Source of the DNA: Pseudomonas fulva
GTDB lineage: Bacteria > Pseudomonadota > Gammaproteobacteria > Pseudomonadales > Pseudomonadaceae
Assembly (NCBI RefSeq): GCF_015680705.1
Contig: NZ_JADNYP010000019.1
Location: 1-64,000, forward strand
Direction: 5' to 3'
Length of the DNA: 64,000 nt
The notes under the pieces are model-generated. The model had not been told where the DNA came from, made no database searches, and was given only the letters and a program-made list of their open reading frames with translations. Both the position numbers and the translations under genes were made by a program. Numbering within the stretch: the stretch's first letter is position 1; the number at the start of each line of letters is the position of its first letter. Below, piece by piece: positions 15,468-26,926 of the stretch.

Positions 15468-15953
15468 ATGTCCAAGCCCCTGCTTGCCCCCCAAGGAGAC
15501 TTCCCACCGGCTGGCCTGGGCAGGCGCCTGGCCGCGATGTTCTACGACCTGCTGCTGTGCACGGCATTGCTGATCGTGACGGCTGGCGTGTACAAACTGA
15601 TCCAGATGGCGATCATCGGCCAGGCTCGCCTGCGCGAACTGACCGAGGCAGGCGCGCTGGACGGCGACCCACTGTTGTCCAGCCTGCTGCTGTTCGTCCT
15701 GTTCGGTTTCTTCGCCAAGTTCTGGACCCATGGCGGCCAGACGCTCGGCATGCAGGTCTGGGGAGTACGGGTGCAGAACGCCGATGGCAGCCCCATCAGC
15801 CTGTGGCAGGCCCTGCTGCGCTTCGCCGTGTCGATCGCCTCCTGGCTATGCCTGGGGCTGGGCTTTCTCTGGGCGCTACATGATCGCCGCAAGCGCACCT
15901 GGCACGATATCTACTCCGAGACGCAGCTGGTGCGGATTCCCAAGCGCGGGTGA
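15468..15953 (+). CDS. RDD-family membrane protein
   Basis: A 161-residue inner-membrane protein of the RDD family. It has the arginine/aspartate signature (LGRRLAAMFYDLLL near residues 16-29), three hydrophobic segments (about 27-47, 65-83 and 115-135), and the conserved GGQTLGMQVWGVRV and DRRKRTWHDIYSETQLV regions. Start ATG 15468 has GGAG upstream. It is convergent with lptG across an 11-bp stem hairpin. Function is not known for this family; ion transport has been suggested for some members. Confidence 0.85.
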   Translation: MSKPLLAPQGDFPPAGLGRRLAAMFYDLLLCTALLIVTAGVYKLIQMAIIGQARLRELTEAGALDGDPLLSSLLLFVLFGFFAKFWTHGGQTLGMQVWGVRVQNADGSPISLWQALLRFAVSIASWLCLGLGFLWALHDRRKRTWHDIYSETQLVRIPKRG

Positions 15954-15963
15954 GCTCCAGGCC

Positions 15964-15997
15964 AAGCCGCAAGCAGATCACGCTCAGCTTGCGGCTT
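15964..15997. terminator. Bidirectional hairpin between RDD gene and lptG
   Basis: An 11-bp perfect stem, AAGCCGCAAGC (15964-15974) with GCTTGCGGCTT (15987-15997), and a 12-base loop, in the 55-base gap between two convergent genes. It probably terminates from both sides although it lacks a marked T-tract. Confidence 0.6.
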
Positions 15998-16008
15998 GCG
16001 ATCAGCAG

Positions 16009-17070
16009 CTAGCCGGCCCGACGGAGCAGCCAGACCCCGGCCAATGCGCAGATGCCCGCGGGGATGACCACCGCCAGCAGCGGCGGGAAGCCGAACACCT
16101 GACTGGAGGGGCCCAGCAGGTCCTGGGCGATGCGGAACACGAAGCCCACCAGCACGCCGGTGAATACCCGCTGGCCCAGGGTGACCGAACGCAACGGGCC
16201 GAAGATGAAGGAAATGGCCATCAGCACCAGGGCAGCGGTGACGGCCGGCTGGAGGATCTTGGTCCAGAACGCCAGCCAGTAACGGGCATTGTTCAGCCCC
16301 TGGTCGGCCAGGTAATGGATGTAGTCCCACAAGCCGGTGATCGACAGCGATTCCGGCGCCAGGATGACGGTGTTGAGCAACTGCGGTGTGAGCGAAACGT
16401 TCCAGCGCTCTTCGTTGGCCTTCACCACTTCGGTGCGCTCACCACGGAAGTGAGTCGTGCTGACATCGTTGAGCATCCAGTGGTCGTCCAGGTACTGGGC
16501 ACGCTGGGCGAAACTCGAGGAAAGCATGCGCCGCTGGTCGTCGAAGCGGTAGCGGGTCACGCCCAGCAGCAGCCCGTTGGGCTGTACCGAGTTGATATGC
16601 ACGAATTCGTCACCCTGCCGGTGCCACATGCCGCGCTTGGAGCTCTGCGCCTGGCCACCGGCCTGGCTCAGCGAGCGTTGGGCCTGGGCGCTGTTCTCGG
16701 TCACCGGGGCCACGTATTCGCCGATCAGCAGGCCGGCCAGCATCAGCACCAGCATGGGCTTCATGACCGCCCAGACGATGCGCCCGATCGACACCCCGGC
16801 GGCACGCATGATGGTCAGCTCGCTACTGCTGGCCAGGCTGCCCAGGCCGATCAGGCAGCCGATCAGGGCCGCCATCGGCAGCATCTCGTAAAGACGCCGT
16901 GGCGCCGTCAACAGCACGAACCAGCCTGCATCCAGCACCGTATAGGTGTCGCTCAGGTCCCCCATCTCATCGATGAAGGCGAACAGCGAGGCAAGGCCCA
17001 GGATGATGCCCAGCACGGCCAGGATGGCCAGCAGCACGCTCATGCCGATATAGCGATCCAGCTTAGCCAT
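16009..17070 (-). CDS. lptG: LPS export ABC transporter permease LptG
   Basis: One of two inner-membrane permeases of the LptB2FG transporter, which extracts lipopolysaccharide from the inner membrane and feeds it to LptC-LptA. The 353-residue protein has the YjgP/YjgQ layout: three membrane segments in the first 110 residues, a periplasmic beta-jellyroll (about 130-260), and three C-terminal segments. Start MAKLDRYIG is typical; the ATG overlaps the end of lptF by eight bases, implying translational coupling. LptC, LptA and LptB lie elsewhere in this window (38.2-40.0 kb). Confidence 0.94.
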   Translation of the reverse strand: MAKLDRYIGMSVLLAILAVLGIILGLASLFAFIDEMGDLSDTYTVLDAGWFVLLTAPRRLYEMLPMAALIGCLIGLGSLASSSELTIMRAAGVSIGRIVWAVMKPMLVLMLAGLLIGEYVAPVTENSAQAQRSLSQAGGQAQSSKRGMWHRQGDEFVHINSVQPNGLLLGVTRYRFDDQRRMLSSSFAQRAQYLDDHWMLNDVSTTHFRGERTEVVKANEERWNVSLTPQLLNTVILAPESLSITGLWDYIHYLADQGLNNARYWLAFWTKILQPAVTAALVLMAISFIFGPLRSVTLGQRVFTGVLVGFVFRIAQDLLGPSSQVFGFPPLLAVVIPAGICALAGVWLLRRAG

Positions 17071-18178
17071 GGGCCACCTCCGCACGCCGCGCCGCGCGCT
17101 TGAGCTTCAGCGGTTCCCAGTACAGCAGCGCCAGGCCGATCAGCAGGAACAGCCCGTGCACCCACCACATGCCCAGACCAATGGGCAGCTTGCCCTTTTC
17201 CAGGGCGCCGCGTACGGAGATCAGCATCGTCAGGTAGGCCATGTAGAGAAGGATCGCCGGCAACAGCTTGAGGAAACGTCCCTGGCGCGGGTTGACCCGG
17301 GCCAGCGGCACCGCCAGCAAGGTCACGACGAACACCAGCACCGGCAACGACAGCCGCCATTGCAGCTCGGCGCGCTCGCGCAGGCCCTCGTGGCCGAACA
17401 GCTGTGAAGTGGGGATGGCCTCGCGCTCGGTCACCTCTTCGCTGACCTCGGGCTTGGGCAACAGCACGCCATAGGTGTCGTACTTGATCGCCCGGTAGTC
17501 CGCCTGCCCTGGGTTGCCGTCATAGCGGTAGCCGTTCTCCAGGATCAGGTAGCGGTTGCCATCGGCCTGCAGTTCCTGGTGGCCTTTCTCGGCGACCAGC
17601 ACCGACGGCCCGCGCTCCCTGGTCTGGCCCTGGTTCAGGCGTTTTTCCGAAATGAATACGCCAGCCAGGTTGGCGCGATCGTCGGAAAGCTCCTCGGTGT
17701 AGGTCACCCGGGTGCCGTCGCGCAGGGTCTGGAAGCGCCCCGGCACCAGGGTGTCGAATTCGGTCAGCGCGTCCTGCTGGCTGATGATCTGCTGGACCTG
17801 CGCCACGCCCACCGGCGCCAGGCTCAGGCTCAGCCAGGCCACCACCAGCGCCACCAGCGCAGCCGGCGCCATGGTCAAGGCCAGCAGGCGCTGCTGGCTC
17901 ATGCCGGTGGCCGACAGCACGGTCATCTCGCTCTCCAGGTACAACCGGCCATAGGCCAAAAGGATGCCGAGGAACAGCCCAAGGGGCAGGATCAGTTGCA
18001 GGAAGCCCGGCAGACGGAAGCCCATGATCAGGAACAGCACGCCGGGATCGAGGGCACCCTGGGCCGCCTGGGCCAGGTACTTGATGAAGCGCCCGCTCAT
18101 GATGATCACCAGCAGCACGGCGCTGACGGCGCTCAAGGTCACCAGGACCTCGCGGGAAAGATAACGGAAGACGATCAA
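17063..18178 (-). CDS. lptF: LPS export ABC transporter permease LptF
   Basis: Partner permease of LptG. The 371-residue protein starts IVFRYLSREVL, has N-terminal membrane segments (about 10-120, with the LESEMTVLSATGMS coupling region that meets LptB), a periplasmic domain (about 130-270) and C-terminal segments. I chose the TTG at 18178-18176 because GGAG lies seven bases upstream and the next residues are the conserved family N-terminus; the GTG three codons earlier overlaps that ribosome site. It is transcribed divergently from pepA, with a readable promoter at 18284-18312. Confidence 0.92.
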   Translation of the reverse strand: MIVFRYLSREVLVTLSAVSAVLLVIIMSGRFIKYLAQAAQGALDPGVLFLIMGFRLPGFLQLILPLGLFLGILLAYGRLYLESEMTVLSATGMSQQRLLALTMAPAALVALVVAWLSLSLAPVGVAQVQQIISQQDALTEFDTLVPGRFQTLRDGTRVTYTEELSDDRANLAGVFISEKRLNQGQTRERGPSVLVAEKGHQELQADGNRYLILENGYRYDGNPGQADYRAIKYDTYGVLLPKPEVSEEVTEREAIPTSQLFGHEGLRERAELQWRLSLPVLVFVVTLLAVPLARVNPRQGRFLKLLPAILLYMAYLTMLISVRGALEKGKLPIGLGMWWVHGLFLLIGLALLYWEPLKLKRAARRAEVAHG

Positions 18179-18283
18179 ACCAGACACTCCTGGGTTGTCA
18201 GGGACGAACAGCCGGACAATGGGTACAGACAGCGAGCACCAAGGCCGGTTCGCCAGCCGCGAGCCGCCTCGTGAAGTGCGCGC

Positions 18284-18312
18284 ATTATCCTGTGATTGGC
18301 CGCGCCTGTCAC
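18284..18312 (-). promoter_or_regulatory. Sigma70-type promoter of lptFG
   Basis: On the minus strand, -35 GTGACA (18312-18307, 5/6 to consensus) and -10 GATAAT (18289-18284, 5/6) are separated by 17 bases. It predicts a start near 18277 and a leader of about 100 bases. Confidence 0.6.
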
Positions 18313-18467
18313 TTGGCCAGGCGCAAGCCCGCACGATGGGGTTGTCAGCGCGGCGGCGACAGGCTCAAACTGGCAGCTTTTCGACTGGCCCGCATCCACG
18401 CGGCCAGGTCCGCACAGAGCGCCTGCGAAAGACAGCGCCCACTGATCGATCATTCGGGGATCCTGAC

Positions 18468-19961
18468 ATGGAACTGGTTGTAAAAAGCGTAGCTGCAGCA
18501 TCGGTGAAGACCGCCACCCTGGTTCTGGCCATCGGCGAGGACCGCAGGCTCGGCGCCAGCGCCCAGGCCGTGGACCAGGCCAGCGACGGCGCGCTCGGCG
18601 CGCTGCTCAAGCGCGGCGACCTGGCCGGCAAGGTCGGCCAGACCTTGCTGCTGCACAGCCTGCCAGGCGTCAAGGCCGAACGCGTGCTGCTGGTCGGCTG
18701 CGGCAAGGATGAAAGCCTGGGCGACCGTGCCTGGCGCAAGCTGGTCGGTGCCGTTGGCAACGTGCTCAAGAGCCTCGGCGGCAACGACGCCGTGCTGGCG
18801 CTGGACGACATCGCGGTCAGCGCGCGCGACGCACAGTACGACAAGTACCGGCTGCTCGCCGAGACCCTGCTCGACGGCGAATACGTGTTCGATCGCTTCA
18901 AGTCCAGCAAGGCCGAGCCGCGTGCCCTGAAGAAGATCACCCTGCTCACCGGCAAGGCTGTCCAGGCCGAGACCGAACGCGCCGTGCGCCATGCCAGCGC
19001 CATCGCCAGCGGCATGGCGCTGACCCGCGACCTGGGCAACCTGCCACCGAACCTGTGCCATCCAAGTTTCCTGGCCGACCAGGCCAGGGACATGGGCAAG
19101 GCCCACAAGAACCTCAAGGTCGAAGTGCTCGACGAGAAGAAGATCAAGGACCTGGGCATGGGCGCGTTCCATGCGGTCGGCCAGGGCAGCGAGCAGCCGC
19201 CGCGGCTGATCGTGCTCAACTACCAGGGTGGCAGGAAAGCCGAGAAGCCGTTCGTGCTGGTCGGCAAGGGCATCACCTTCGACACCGGCGGCATCAGCCT
19301 CAAGCCTGGCGCCGGCATGGACGAGATGAAGTTCGACATGTGCGGTGCCGCCAGCGTGTTCGGCACCCTGCGCGCGGTGCTGGAGCTGCAGTTGCCGATC
19401 AACCTGGTCTGCCTGCTGGCTTGCGCCGAGAACATGCCGAGCGGCGGCGCCACCCGCCCGGGCGACATCGTCACCACCATGAGCGGGCAGACCGTGGAGA
19501 TCCTCAACACCGACGCCGAAGGCCGCCTGGTACTCTGCGACACGCTGACCTATGCCGAGCGCTTCAAGCCGCAGGCAGTCATCGACATCGCCACCCTCAC
19601 CGGCGCCTGCATCGTGGCGCTGGGCAGCCAGACCTCGGGCCTGATGGGCAATGACGACGAACTGGTCGGGCAGTTGCTCGACGCCGGCAAGCGTGCCGAC
19701 GACCGCGCCTGGCAGTTGCCCCTGTTCGATGAGTACCAGGAGCAGTTGGACAGCCCCTTCGCCGACATCGCCAACATCGGCGGCCCCAAGGCCGGCACAA
19801 TCACCGCCGGCTGCTTCCTCTCGCGCTTCGCCAAGGCCTATCGCTGGGCGCACCTGGACATCGCCGGGACTGCCTGGATCAGCGGCGGCAAGGACAAGGG
19901 CGCCACGGGCCGACCGGTGCCGCTGCTGACCCAGTACCTGCTCGACCGCGCCGGGGCCTGA
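18468..19961 (+). CDS. pepA: Leucyl aminopeptidase (cytosol aminopeptidase, M17)
   Basis: A di-metal hexameric aminopeptidase that trims N-terminal residues; some homologues also bind DNA. The 497-residue protein has an N-terminal macro-like domain (about 1-165) and a C-terminal catalytic domain. The M17 signature NTDAEGRL is at 347-354; other metal-site segments are visible in LVGKGITFDTGGISLKPG and DMCGAASV. Start ATG 18468 has GGGGA seven bases upstream. It is followed by holC, a common proteobacterial pair, with a 49-base gap. Confidence 0.95.
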   Translation: MELVVKSVAAASVKTATLVLAIGEDRRLGASAQAVDQASDGALGALLKRGDLAGKVGQTLLLHSLPGVKAERVLLVGCGKDESLGDRAWRKLVGAVGNVLKSLGGNDAVLALDDIAVSARDAQYDKYRLLAETLLDGEYVFDRFKSSKAEPRALKKITLLTGKAVQAETERAVRHASAIASGMALTRDLGNLPPNLCHPSFLADQARDMGKAHKNLKVEVLDEKKIKDLGMGAFHAVGQGSEQPPRLIVLNYQGGRKAEKPFVLVGKGITFDTGGISLKPGAGMDEMKFDMCGAASVFGTLRAVLELQLPINLVCLLACAENMPSGGATRPGDIVTTMSGQTVEILNTDAEGRLVLCDTLTYAERFKPQAVIDIATLTGACIVALGSQTSGLMGNDDELVGQLLDAGKRADDRAWQLPLFDEYQEQLDSPFADIANIGGPKAGTITAGCFLSRFAKAYRWAHLDIAGTAWISGGKDKGATGRPVPLLTQYLLDRAGA

Positions 19962-20010
19962 AGCCTCGGCGCTGGCGGCGCTCCGGCGTCGCCGGCCAGG
20001 CGAGCGGACC

Positions 20011-20439
20011 ATGAGCAAAGTCGACTTCTATATCCTGCCCACCGACGCTGCCTCGGCGCGCCTGGATTTCGCCTGCAAGCTCTGCGAAAAGGCCTGGCGG
20101 CTCGGTCACCAGGTCTACCTGCATTGCGAGGATGCCGCCCAGCGACAGATGCTGGACGAGCAGCTGTGGCGCTTCAAGGGCGAGGCCTTCGTACCGCACG
20201 ACCTGGCCGAGGCCGAGCCGCAGGCAATGGTCGTGCTCGGCATCGGCGAGGCTGCCGGCCCGCATCGCGACCTGCTGATCAACCTGGGCCAAGCCGTACC
20301 GGTCTTCGTCGGCCAGTTCGAGCGCGTCGCGGAAATCGTCGTCGAGGAGCCGTCCATCCGCCAGGCCGCCCGCGAACGATTCCGTTTCTACCGGGAACAG
20401 GGCTATGCTCTGCAAGACCACCGCTTACAGCGACTCTGA
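20011..20439 (+). CDS. holC: DNA polymerase III subunit chi
   Basis: Clamp-loader accessory subunit that links polymerase III to SSB through the psi-chi pair. It has 142 residues, the expected size, opening with the conserved VDFYILPTDA and containing ACKLCEKAWRLGHQVYLHCED and FKGEAFVPHDL. It lies between pepA and a small conserved gene preceding valS, the standard pseudomonad order. Confidence 0.92.
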   Translation: MSKVDFYILPTDAASARLDFACKLCEKAWRLGHQVYLHCEDAAQRQMLDEQLWRFKGEAFVPHDLAEAEPQAMVVLGIGEAAGPHRDLLINLGQAVPVFVGQFERVAEIVVEEPSIRQAARERFRFYREQGYALQDHRLQRL

Positions 20440-20444
20440 GAACG

Positions 20445-20807
20445 ATGGACAAGTCTTCCAACCTGACCCAATCCGCCCACCTGCTCGATGACCTCGAGTC
20501 GATCCGCCAGCTGTTGGGTGACAATGACCTGCAGCCTCCGCTGCTGACCGAGACGGTGGAGCCGCCCAAGCCCCCTGACGAAACCGCCGAGCCGCCCCCT
20601 CAAGCCCGACCGAGCGCCGCCGCGCCAACGGCCGATACGCCACAGGCCCGTCGCCAGGATACGCTGCTGCACCTGGAAGCGGAGTTGCGCGCCGCCGCCC
20701 AGCTGATCATGCAGGACGTGATCAACGACTTCACCCCGCATATCGAGACCGAGATCAGGCGCCGCCTGGACGCACGCATGGAACGCCTGCTCAAGCGAGC
20801 CGAATGA
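20445..20807 (+). CDS. Conserved hypothetical protein between holC and valS
   Basis: A 120-residue protein starting five bases after the holC stop. The first 30 residues are acidic and helical (LLDDLESIRQLLGDND). A proline-rich linker follows (about 35-70, with PPKPPDETAEPPP), then a C-terminal amphipathic helical part (about 75-120) ending in an arginine-rich tail (RRRLDARMERLLKRAE). There is no signal peptide or membrane segment. Tight spacing suggests co-translation with holC. I recall such a gene as common at this locus in Pseudomonas, but no function is known to me. Confidence 0.8.
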   Translation: MDKSSNLTQSAHLLDDLESIRQLLGDNDLQPPLLTETVEPPKPPDETAEPPPQARPSAAAPTADTPQARRQDTLLHLEAELRAAAQLIMQDVINDFTPHIETEIRRRLDARMERLLKRAE

Positions 20808-20978
20808 GGCCCTGCCGGACCGCCGGCAACCCTGGCCCGCGCCCGCTTGCGCAGGTGCTCGCTGCGCAGCTGGACGCTTGCGGCCCGCGGCTCTCGCTTT
20901 GCGGCTGGTCGCCTGAACCTCCCGCCTCCGTTATACTTCCCGGCTTTCCCGAATAAATGCCATAGGGTCCCGCCGCGC

Positions 20979-23825
<2,847 letters not shown>

Positions 23826-23843
23826 CCGCGCACGCGACGCCAC

Positions 23844-23891
23844 CGCGGGGCAAGCCCGCTTCCACGAGCGTGGGGGCGGGCTTGCCCCGCG
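23844..23891. repeat. REP-like palindrome between valS and rlmF
   Basis: CGCGGGGCAAGCCCGC (23844-23859) pairs with its complement GCGGGCTTGCCCCGCG (23876-23891) around a 16-base centre. The sequence resembles the repetitive extragenic palindromes scattered through P. putida-group genomes. It may also act as a terminator or 3'-end stabiliser for valS. Confidence 0.75.
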
Positions 23892-23912
23892 ATGCTTTCA
23901 GGATTTAGAACC

Positions 23913-24869
23913 ATGAGCCACAAGCCAAGCTTGCACCCGCGCAACCGCCATCAAGGCCGCTACGACTTTCCCAGGCTGATCGAGGCGCATCCCGACCTGG
24001 CCCGCTTCACCCTCATCAACCCGCATGGCAAGCCCAGCATCGACTTTGCCAACCCCGAAGCGGTACGGGTGTTCAACCGTGCCCTGCTCAAGGCGCAGTA
24101 CGGTATCGAGCACTGGGACATCCCGGCAGACTACCTGTGCCCGCCGATTCCGGGCCGGGCCGACTATATCCATGTGCTGGCGGACCTGCTGGCCGAGGAC
24201 AATGCCGGCCAGATTCCACGTGGTGCCGGGATCCGCGCCCTGGACATCGGCGTCGGGGCCAACTGCGTCTACCCGCTGCTGGGGCATGCCGACTACCGCT
24301 GGCGCTTCCTCGGCTCGGACATCGACCCGGTGGCGCTCGCCTCGGCCAAGACCATCATCGAGGCCAACGGCCTGGGCAAGGTCATCGACCTGCGTCGGCA
24401 GACCCAGCGCCAGCACATACTCGAGGGGCTGTTACGCGCCGACGAATGTTTCGATCTCACCCTGTGCAATCCGCCTTTCCACGCGTCGCGCGAGCAAGCC
24501 ACCCGTGGCAGCCAGCGCAAGTGGAAGAACCTGGGCAAGCAAGACCCCACGCGCAGGCTGCCGGTGCTGAACTTCGGTGGGCAGAACAACGAACTGTGGT
24601 GCGAGGGCGGCGAAATCCGCTTCGTCAGCCAGCTGGTCGCGGAAAGTGCGCGGTACGCGCGGCAGGTGCTCTGGTTCACCAGCCTGGTGTCCAAGGCCAG
24701 CAACCTGCCTGGCATCGAGGCCGCCTTGCGCAAGGCCGGTGCGCGGGAGCAGCGGATCGTCGAGATGGGACAGGGGCAGAAGCAGAGCCGCCTGGTTGCC
24801 TGGAGCTACCATGACCAGGCCGGACGGCAGGCCTGGCAGGCCCGTCGCGCGGGCAAGCGACAGGCATGA
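23913..24869 (+). CDS. rlmF: 23S rRNA (adenine(1618)-N(6))-methyltransferase
   Basis: SAM-dependent methyltransferase of the RlmF/YbiN family acting on A1618 of 23S rRNA. In the 318-residue protein, the SAM motif I region is LDIGVGANCVYPLLG (about 110-125) and the catalytic NPPF motif is at 186-189 (LCNPPFHAS). Basic N-terminus HPRNRHQGRYDFPRL is typical. Start ATG 23913 is chosen because seven upstream in-frame codons have no homology and run into the REP-like element. It ends inside the convergent hupN terminator. Confidence 0.92.
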   Translation: MSHKPSLHPRNRHQGRYDFPRLIEAHPDLARFTLINPHGKPSIDFANPEAVRVFNRALLKAQYGIEHWDIPADYLCPPIPGRADYIHVLADLLAEDNAGQIPRGAGIRALDIGVGANCVYPLLGHADYRWRFLGSDIDPVALASAKTIIEANGLGKVIDLRRQTQRQHILEGLLRADECFDLTLCNPPFHASREQATRGSQRKWKNLGKQDPTRRLPVLNFGGQNNELWCEGGEIRFVSQLVAESARYARQVLWFTSLVSKASNLPGIEAALRKAGAREQRIVEMGQGQKQSRLVAWSYHDQAGRQAWQARRAGKRQA

Positions 24870-24901
24870 AAAAACCGCGCTCGGGCCAGCCGGACGCGGT
24901 T
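24867..24901 (-). terminator. Terminator of hupN overlapping the rlmF stop codon
   Basis: On the minus strand, AACCGCG (24901-24895) and CGCGGTT (24879-24873) form a 7-bp stem with a 15-base loop followed by a run of T. It terminates hupN and overlaps the last codon of the convergent rlmF. Confidence 0.75.
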
Positions 24902-24918
24902 CGCTACGGCATCGACAA

Positions 24919-25200
24919 TTACTTGTTGATGGCGTCGTTCAGGCCCTTGGCCGGTACGAACTTGACGACTTTCTTGGCAGCGATCTCGATGGCGGCGCCA
25001 GTCGAAGGGTTGCGGCCAGTACGGGCAGGACGCTCGGAGACTTTCAGCTTGCCGATGCCAGGCAGGGTGATCTCGGCACCGTTCTCCAGCTGGTCGGCGA
25101 CGATCTGGCCCAGCTGCTCCAGGGCGTTGCGCGCAGTGGTCTTCGGTGCATCGATCGCCTCGGCGATATCGGCAATCAGTTGGTCTTTGGTCAATGCCAT
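24919..25200 (-). CDS. hupN: HU-family nucleoid protein (HupN type)
   Basis: A 93-residue HU-family histone-like protein that bends and compacts DNA. The family pattern is complete: MALTKDQLIADIAEA, the dimerisation helices, and the DNA-binding arm with GRNPSTGAAIEI around residues 62-73. AAGGAA precedes the start by eight bases. It is monocistronic with its own terminator. Pseudomonads have several HU genes; the position near valS/rlmF and ndpA fits the P. putida hupN locus from memory, so the letter in the name is less sure than the family. Confidence 0.88.
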   Translation of the reverse strand: MALTKDQLIADIAEAIDAPKTTARNALEQLGQIVADQLENGAEITLPGIGKLKVSERPARTGRNPSTGAAIEIAAKKVVKFVPAKGLNDAINK

Positions 25201-25578
25201 GGTGGTGTTCCTTCCCTAATCGAATTCAGAGGTTATGCAGCGTTCTACCGGGGTCATCGACCGGACCGCAAGGTCCGGCATGGCGCGTCTTTCGCGTATG
25301 TAGATGCGTAAATCGGCGTTTGGTTCGGCCTCAGGCGAGCACGCTGCCAGCACTGCGCCACCCTCGGGGCGCAAGACCGGGCAAAACTACCACAGCAGCG
25401 GATAAATATCCGCAGCCGCCATCGTTTTTATGCAGGTTTTTCAGGGGTTTGGCCAACGAAGCCGGTGTGATTGGCGAAAAAACAGCCAACTGGGGCAGTC
25501 CTGCCGATGGTTCCCCTGCAAGCAGGCGCACGTGCGGTAAACTGAAGCACTTTGCTGCACCAACCACACGAGAATTCC
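25201..25578. other. 378-base divergent control region of hupN and ndpA
   Basis: No gene is supported here. It must contain promoters for the divergent hupN and ndpA genes. An inverted repeat CCGGACC (25261-25267) / GGTCCGG (25272-25278) lies in the hupN leader. The middle (25420-25500) is locally T/A-rich. No Fur box or sigma54 element was seen. Confidence 0.5.
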
Positions 25579-26586
25579 ATGCCAATCCGTCATTGCATCG
25601 TTCACCTGATCGACAAGAAGCCTGATGGCAGCCCGGCCGTGCTCCATGCACGCGACACCGAACTGGCCGAGTCGGATGCCATCGAGAACCTGCTGGCCGA
25701 CCTCAACGACAGCTACAACGCCAAACAAGGCAAGGCCTGGGGCCTGTTCCACGGCGAATCCGGAGCCTATCCACTCAGTGGCTGGCTCAAGCAGTACCTG
25801 GAAGCGGAAACGGACTTCACGGCATTCAGCAAGTTGGCCGTGGAACACCTGCAAAAGCTCATGGAGGAGTCCAACCTGTCGACGGGTGGGCATGTCCTGT
25901 TTGCCCACTACCAACAAGGCATGACCGACTATCTGGCCATTGCGCTGCTGCATCACAGCGAAGGCGTGGCGGTCAACGAGCAGCTCGATGTCACCCCTTC
26001 TCGTCACCTGGACCTGGCCCAGTTGCACCTGGCAGCCCGGATCAACCTGTCGGAATGGCAGAACAACAAGAACTCCAGGCAGTACATTTCGTTCATCAAA
26101 GGCAAGAACGGCAAGAAGGTCTCGGATTACTTCCGCGATTTCATCGGCTGCCAGGAAGGTGTCGATGGGCCAGGCGAAACGCGCACGCTGCTCAAGGCCT
26201 TCAGTGATTTCGTGGAAAGCGAGGACCTGCCTGAAGAAGCCGCTCGGGAAAAGACCCAGACCTTGGTCGACTATGCCACCAGCCAGACCAAGATGGGCGA
26301 GCCGGTCACCCTGGAAGAGCTTTCCAGCCTGATCGACGAAGAACGCCCCAGGGCATTCTTCGAACACATCCGCAACAAGGACTATGGCCTGTCGCCGGAG
26401 ATCCCCGCCGACAAGCGTACACTCAACCAGTTCCGCCGCTTCACCGGCCGCGCCGAAGGCTTGTCGATCAGTTTCGAAGCCCATCTGCTGGGCTCGAAGA
26501 TAGAATACGACGAAGAGGCCGGCACCCTGGTCATCAAGGGCCTACCAACCCAACTGATCGATCAGCTCAAGCGTCGCAAGGACTGA
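25579..26586 (+). CDS. ndpA: Nucleoid-associated protein NdpA (YejK family)
   Basis: A 335-residue member of the NdpA/YejK family of nucleoid-associated proteins. The opening MPIRHCIVHLIDKKPDG and the internal LSEWQNNKNSRQYISFIKGKNGKKVSDYFRDFIGC are characteristic. Start ATG 25579 is preceded by GAGAA; the longer in-frame start lacks the conserved N-terminus. Its 3' end overlaps the end of the convergent GIY-YIG gene by 20 bases. It faces away from another nucleoid-protein gene, hupN. Confidence 0.9.
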   Translation: MPIRHCIVHLIDKKPDGSPAVLHARDTELAESDAIENLLADLNDSYNAKQGKAWGLFHGESGAYPLSGWLKQYLEAETDFTAFSKLAVEHLQKLMEESNLSTGGHVLFAHYQQGMTDYLAIALLHHSEGVAVNEQLDVTPSRHLDLAQLHLAARINLSEWQNNKNSRQYISFIKGKNGKKVSDYFRDFIGCQEGVDGPGETRTLLKAFSDFVESEDLPEEAAREKTQTLVDYATSQTKMGEPVTLEELSSLIDEERPRAFFEHIRNKDYGLSPEIPADKRTLNQFRRFTGRAEGLSISFEAHLLGSKIEYDEEAGTLVIKGLPTQLIDQLKRRKD

Positions 26587-26923
26587 TCGCAGCCTGCTGC
26601 CGTTGCGCCCGCTCGGCATAGGCGCGCACCAGCGCTTCCTTGGCCGATTTGCGCAGTCGCTTGACCAGCCGCTCCTGACGCAGTGCCTCGGATTTGTCCG
26701 GCCATTGCTCGACATACACCAGAGCTTGCGCCGGGCTGGTCTTGAAGTAGCGCGCACCCTGTCCTTTGCGGTGGGCCAGGAACCGTCGCTGCGGGTCATC
26801 GCTGATGCCGCAGTAGAGCGACCCATTGGCGGCACGCACCAGGTATACATACCAGGGCTTGATCGGCATGTTCTGCTTCACGGACGACTCGAGGCTCGGG
26901 GATGGACCTGTATGGGGCATCAT
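26567..26923 (-). CDS. GIY-YIG domain protein (UPF0213 type)
   Basis: A 118-residue protein holding a single GIY-YIG nuclease fold: WYVYLVRAANGSLYCGISDDPQRR carries the YVY and YCGI elements and the conserved arginine, followed by KGQGARYFKTSPAQALVY and a helical C-terminus rich in Arg/Lys. Small stand-alone proteins of this kind are widespread and of unknown role. Start 26923 is three bases after the upstream MFS stop with GAGAG in front; ATG 26869 (MPIKPWYVYLV) gives a 100-residue protein matching the usual family N-terminus and may be the true start. Confidence 0.82.
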   Translation of the reverse strand: MMPHTGPSPSLESSVKQNMPIKPWYVYLVRAANGSLYCGISDDPQRRFLAHRKGQGARYFKTSPAQALVYVEQWPDKSEALRQERLVKRLRKSAKEALVRAYAERAQRQQAAISPCDA

Positions 26924-26926
26924 CTC

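Noticed and set aside
15730..17103. 457-codon plus-strand open frame over the RDD gene and lptG
   Set aside because: It spans two real genes in a different frame or strand and gives a His/Gln-rich low-complexity protein.
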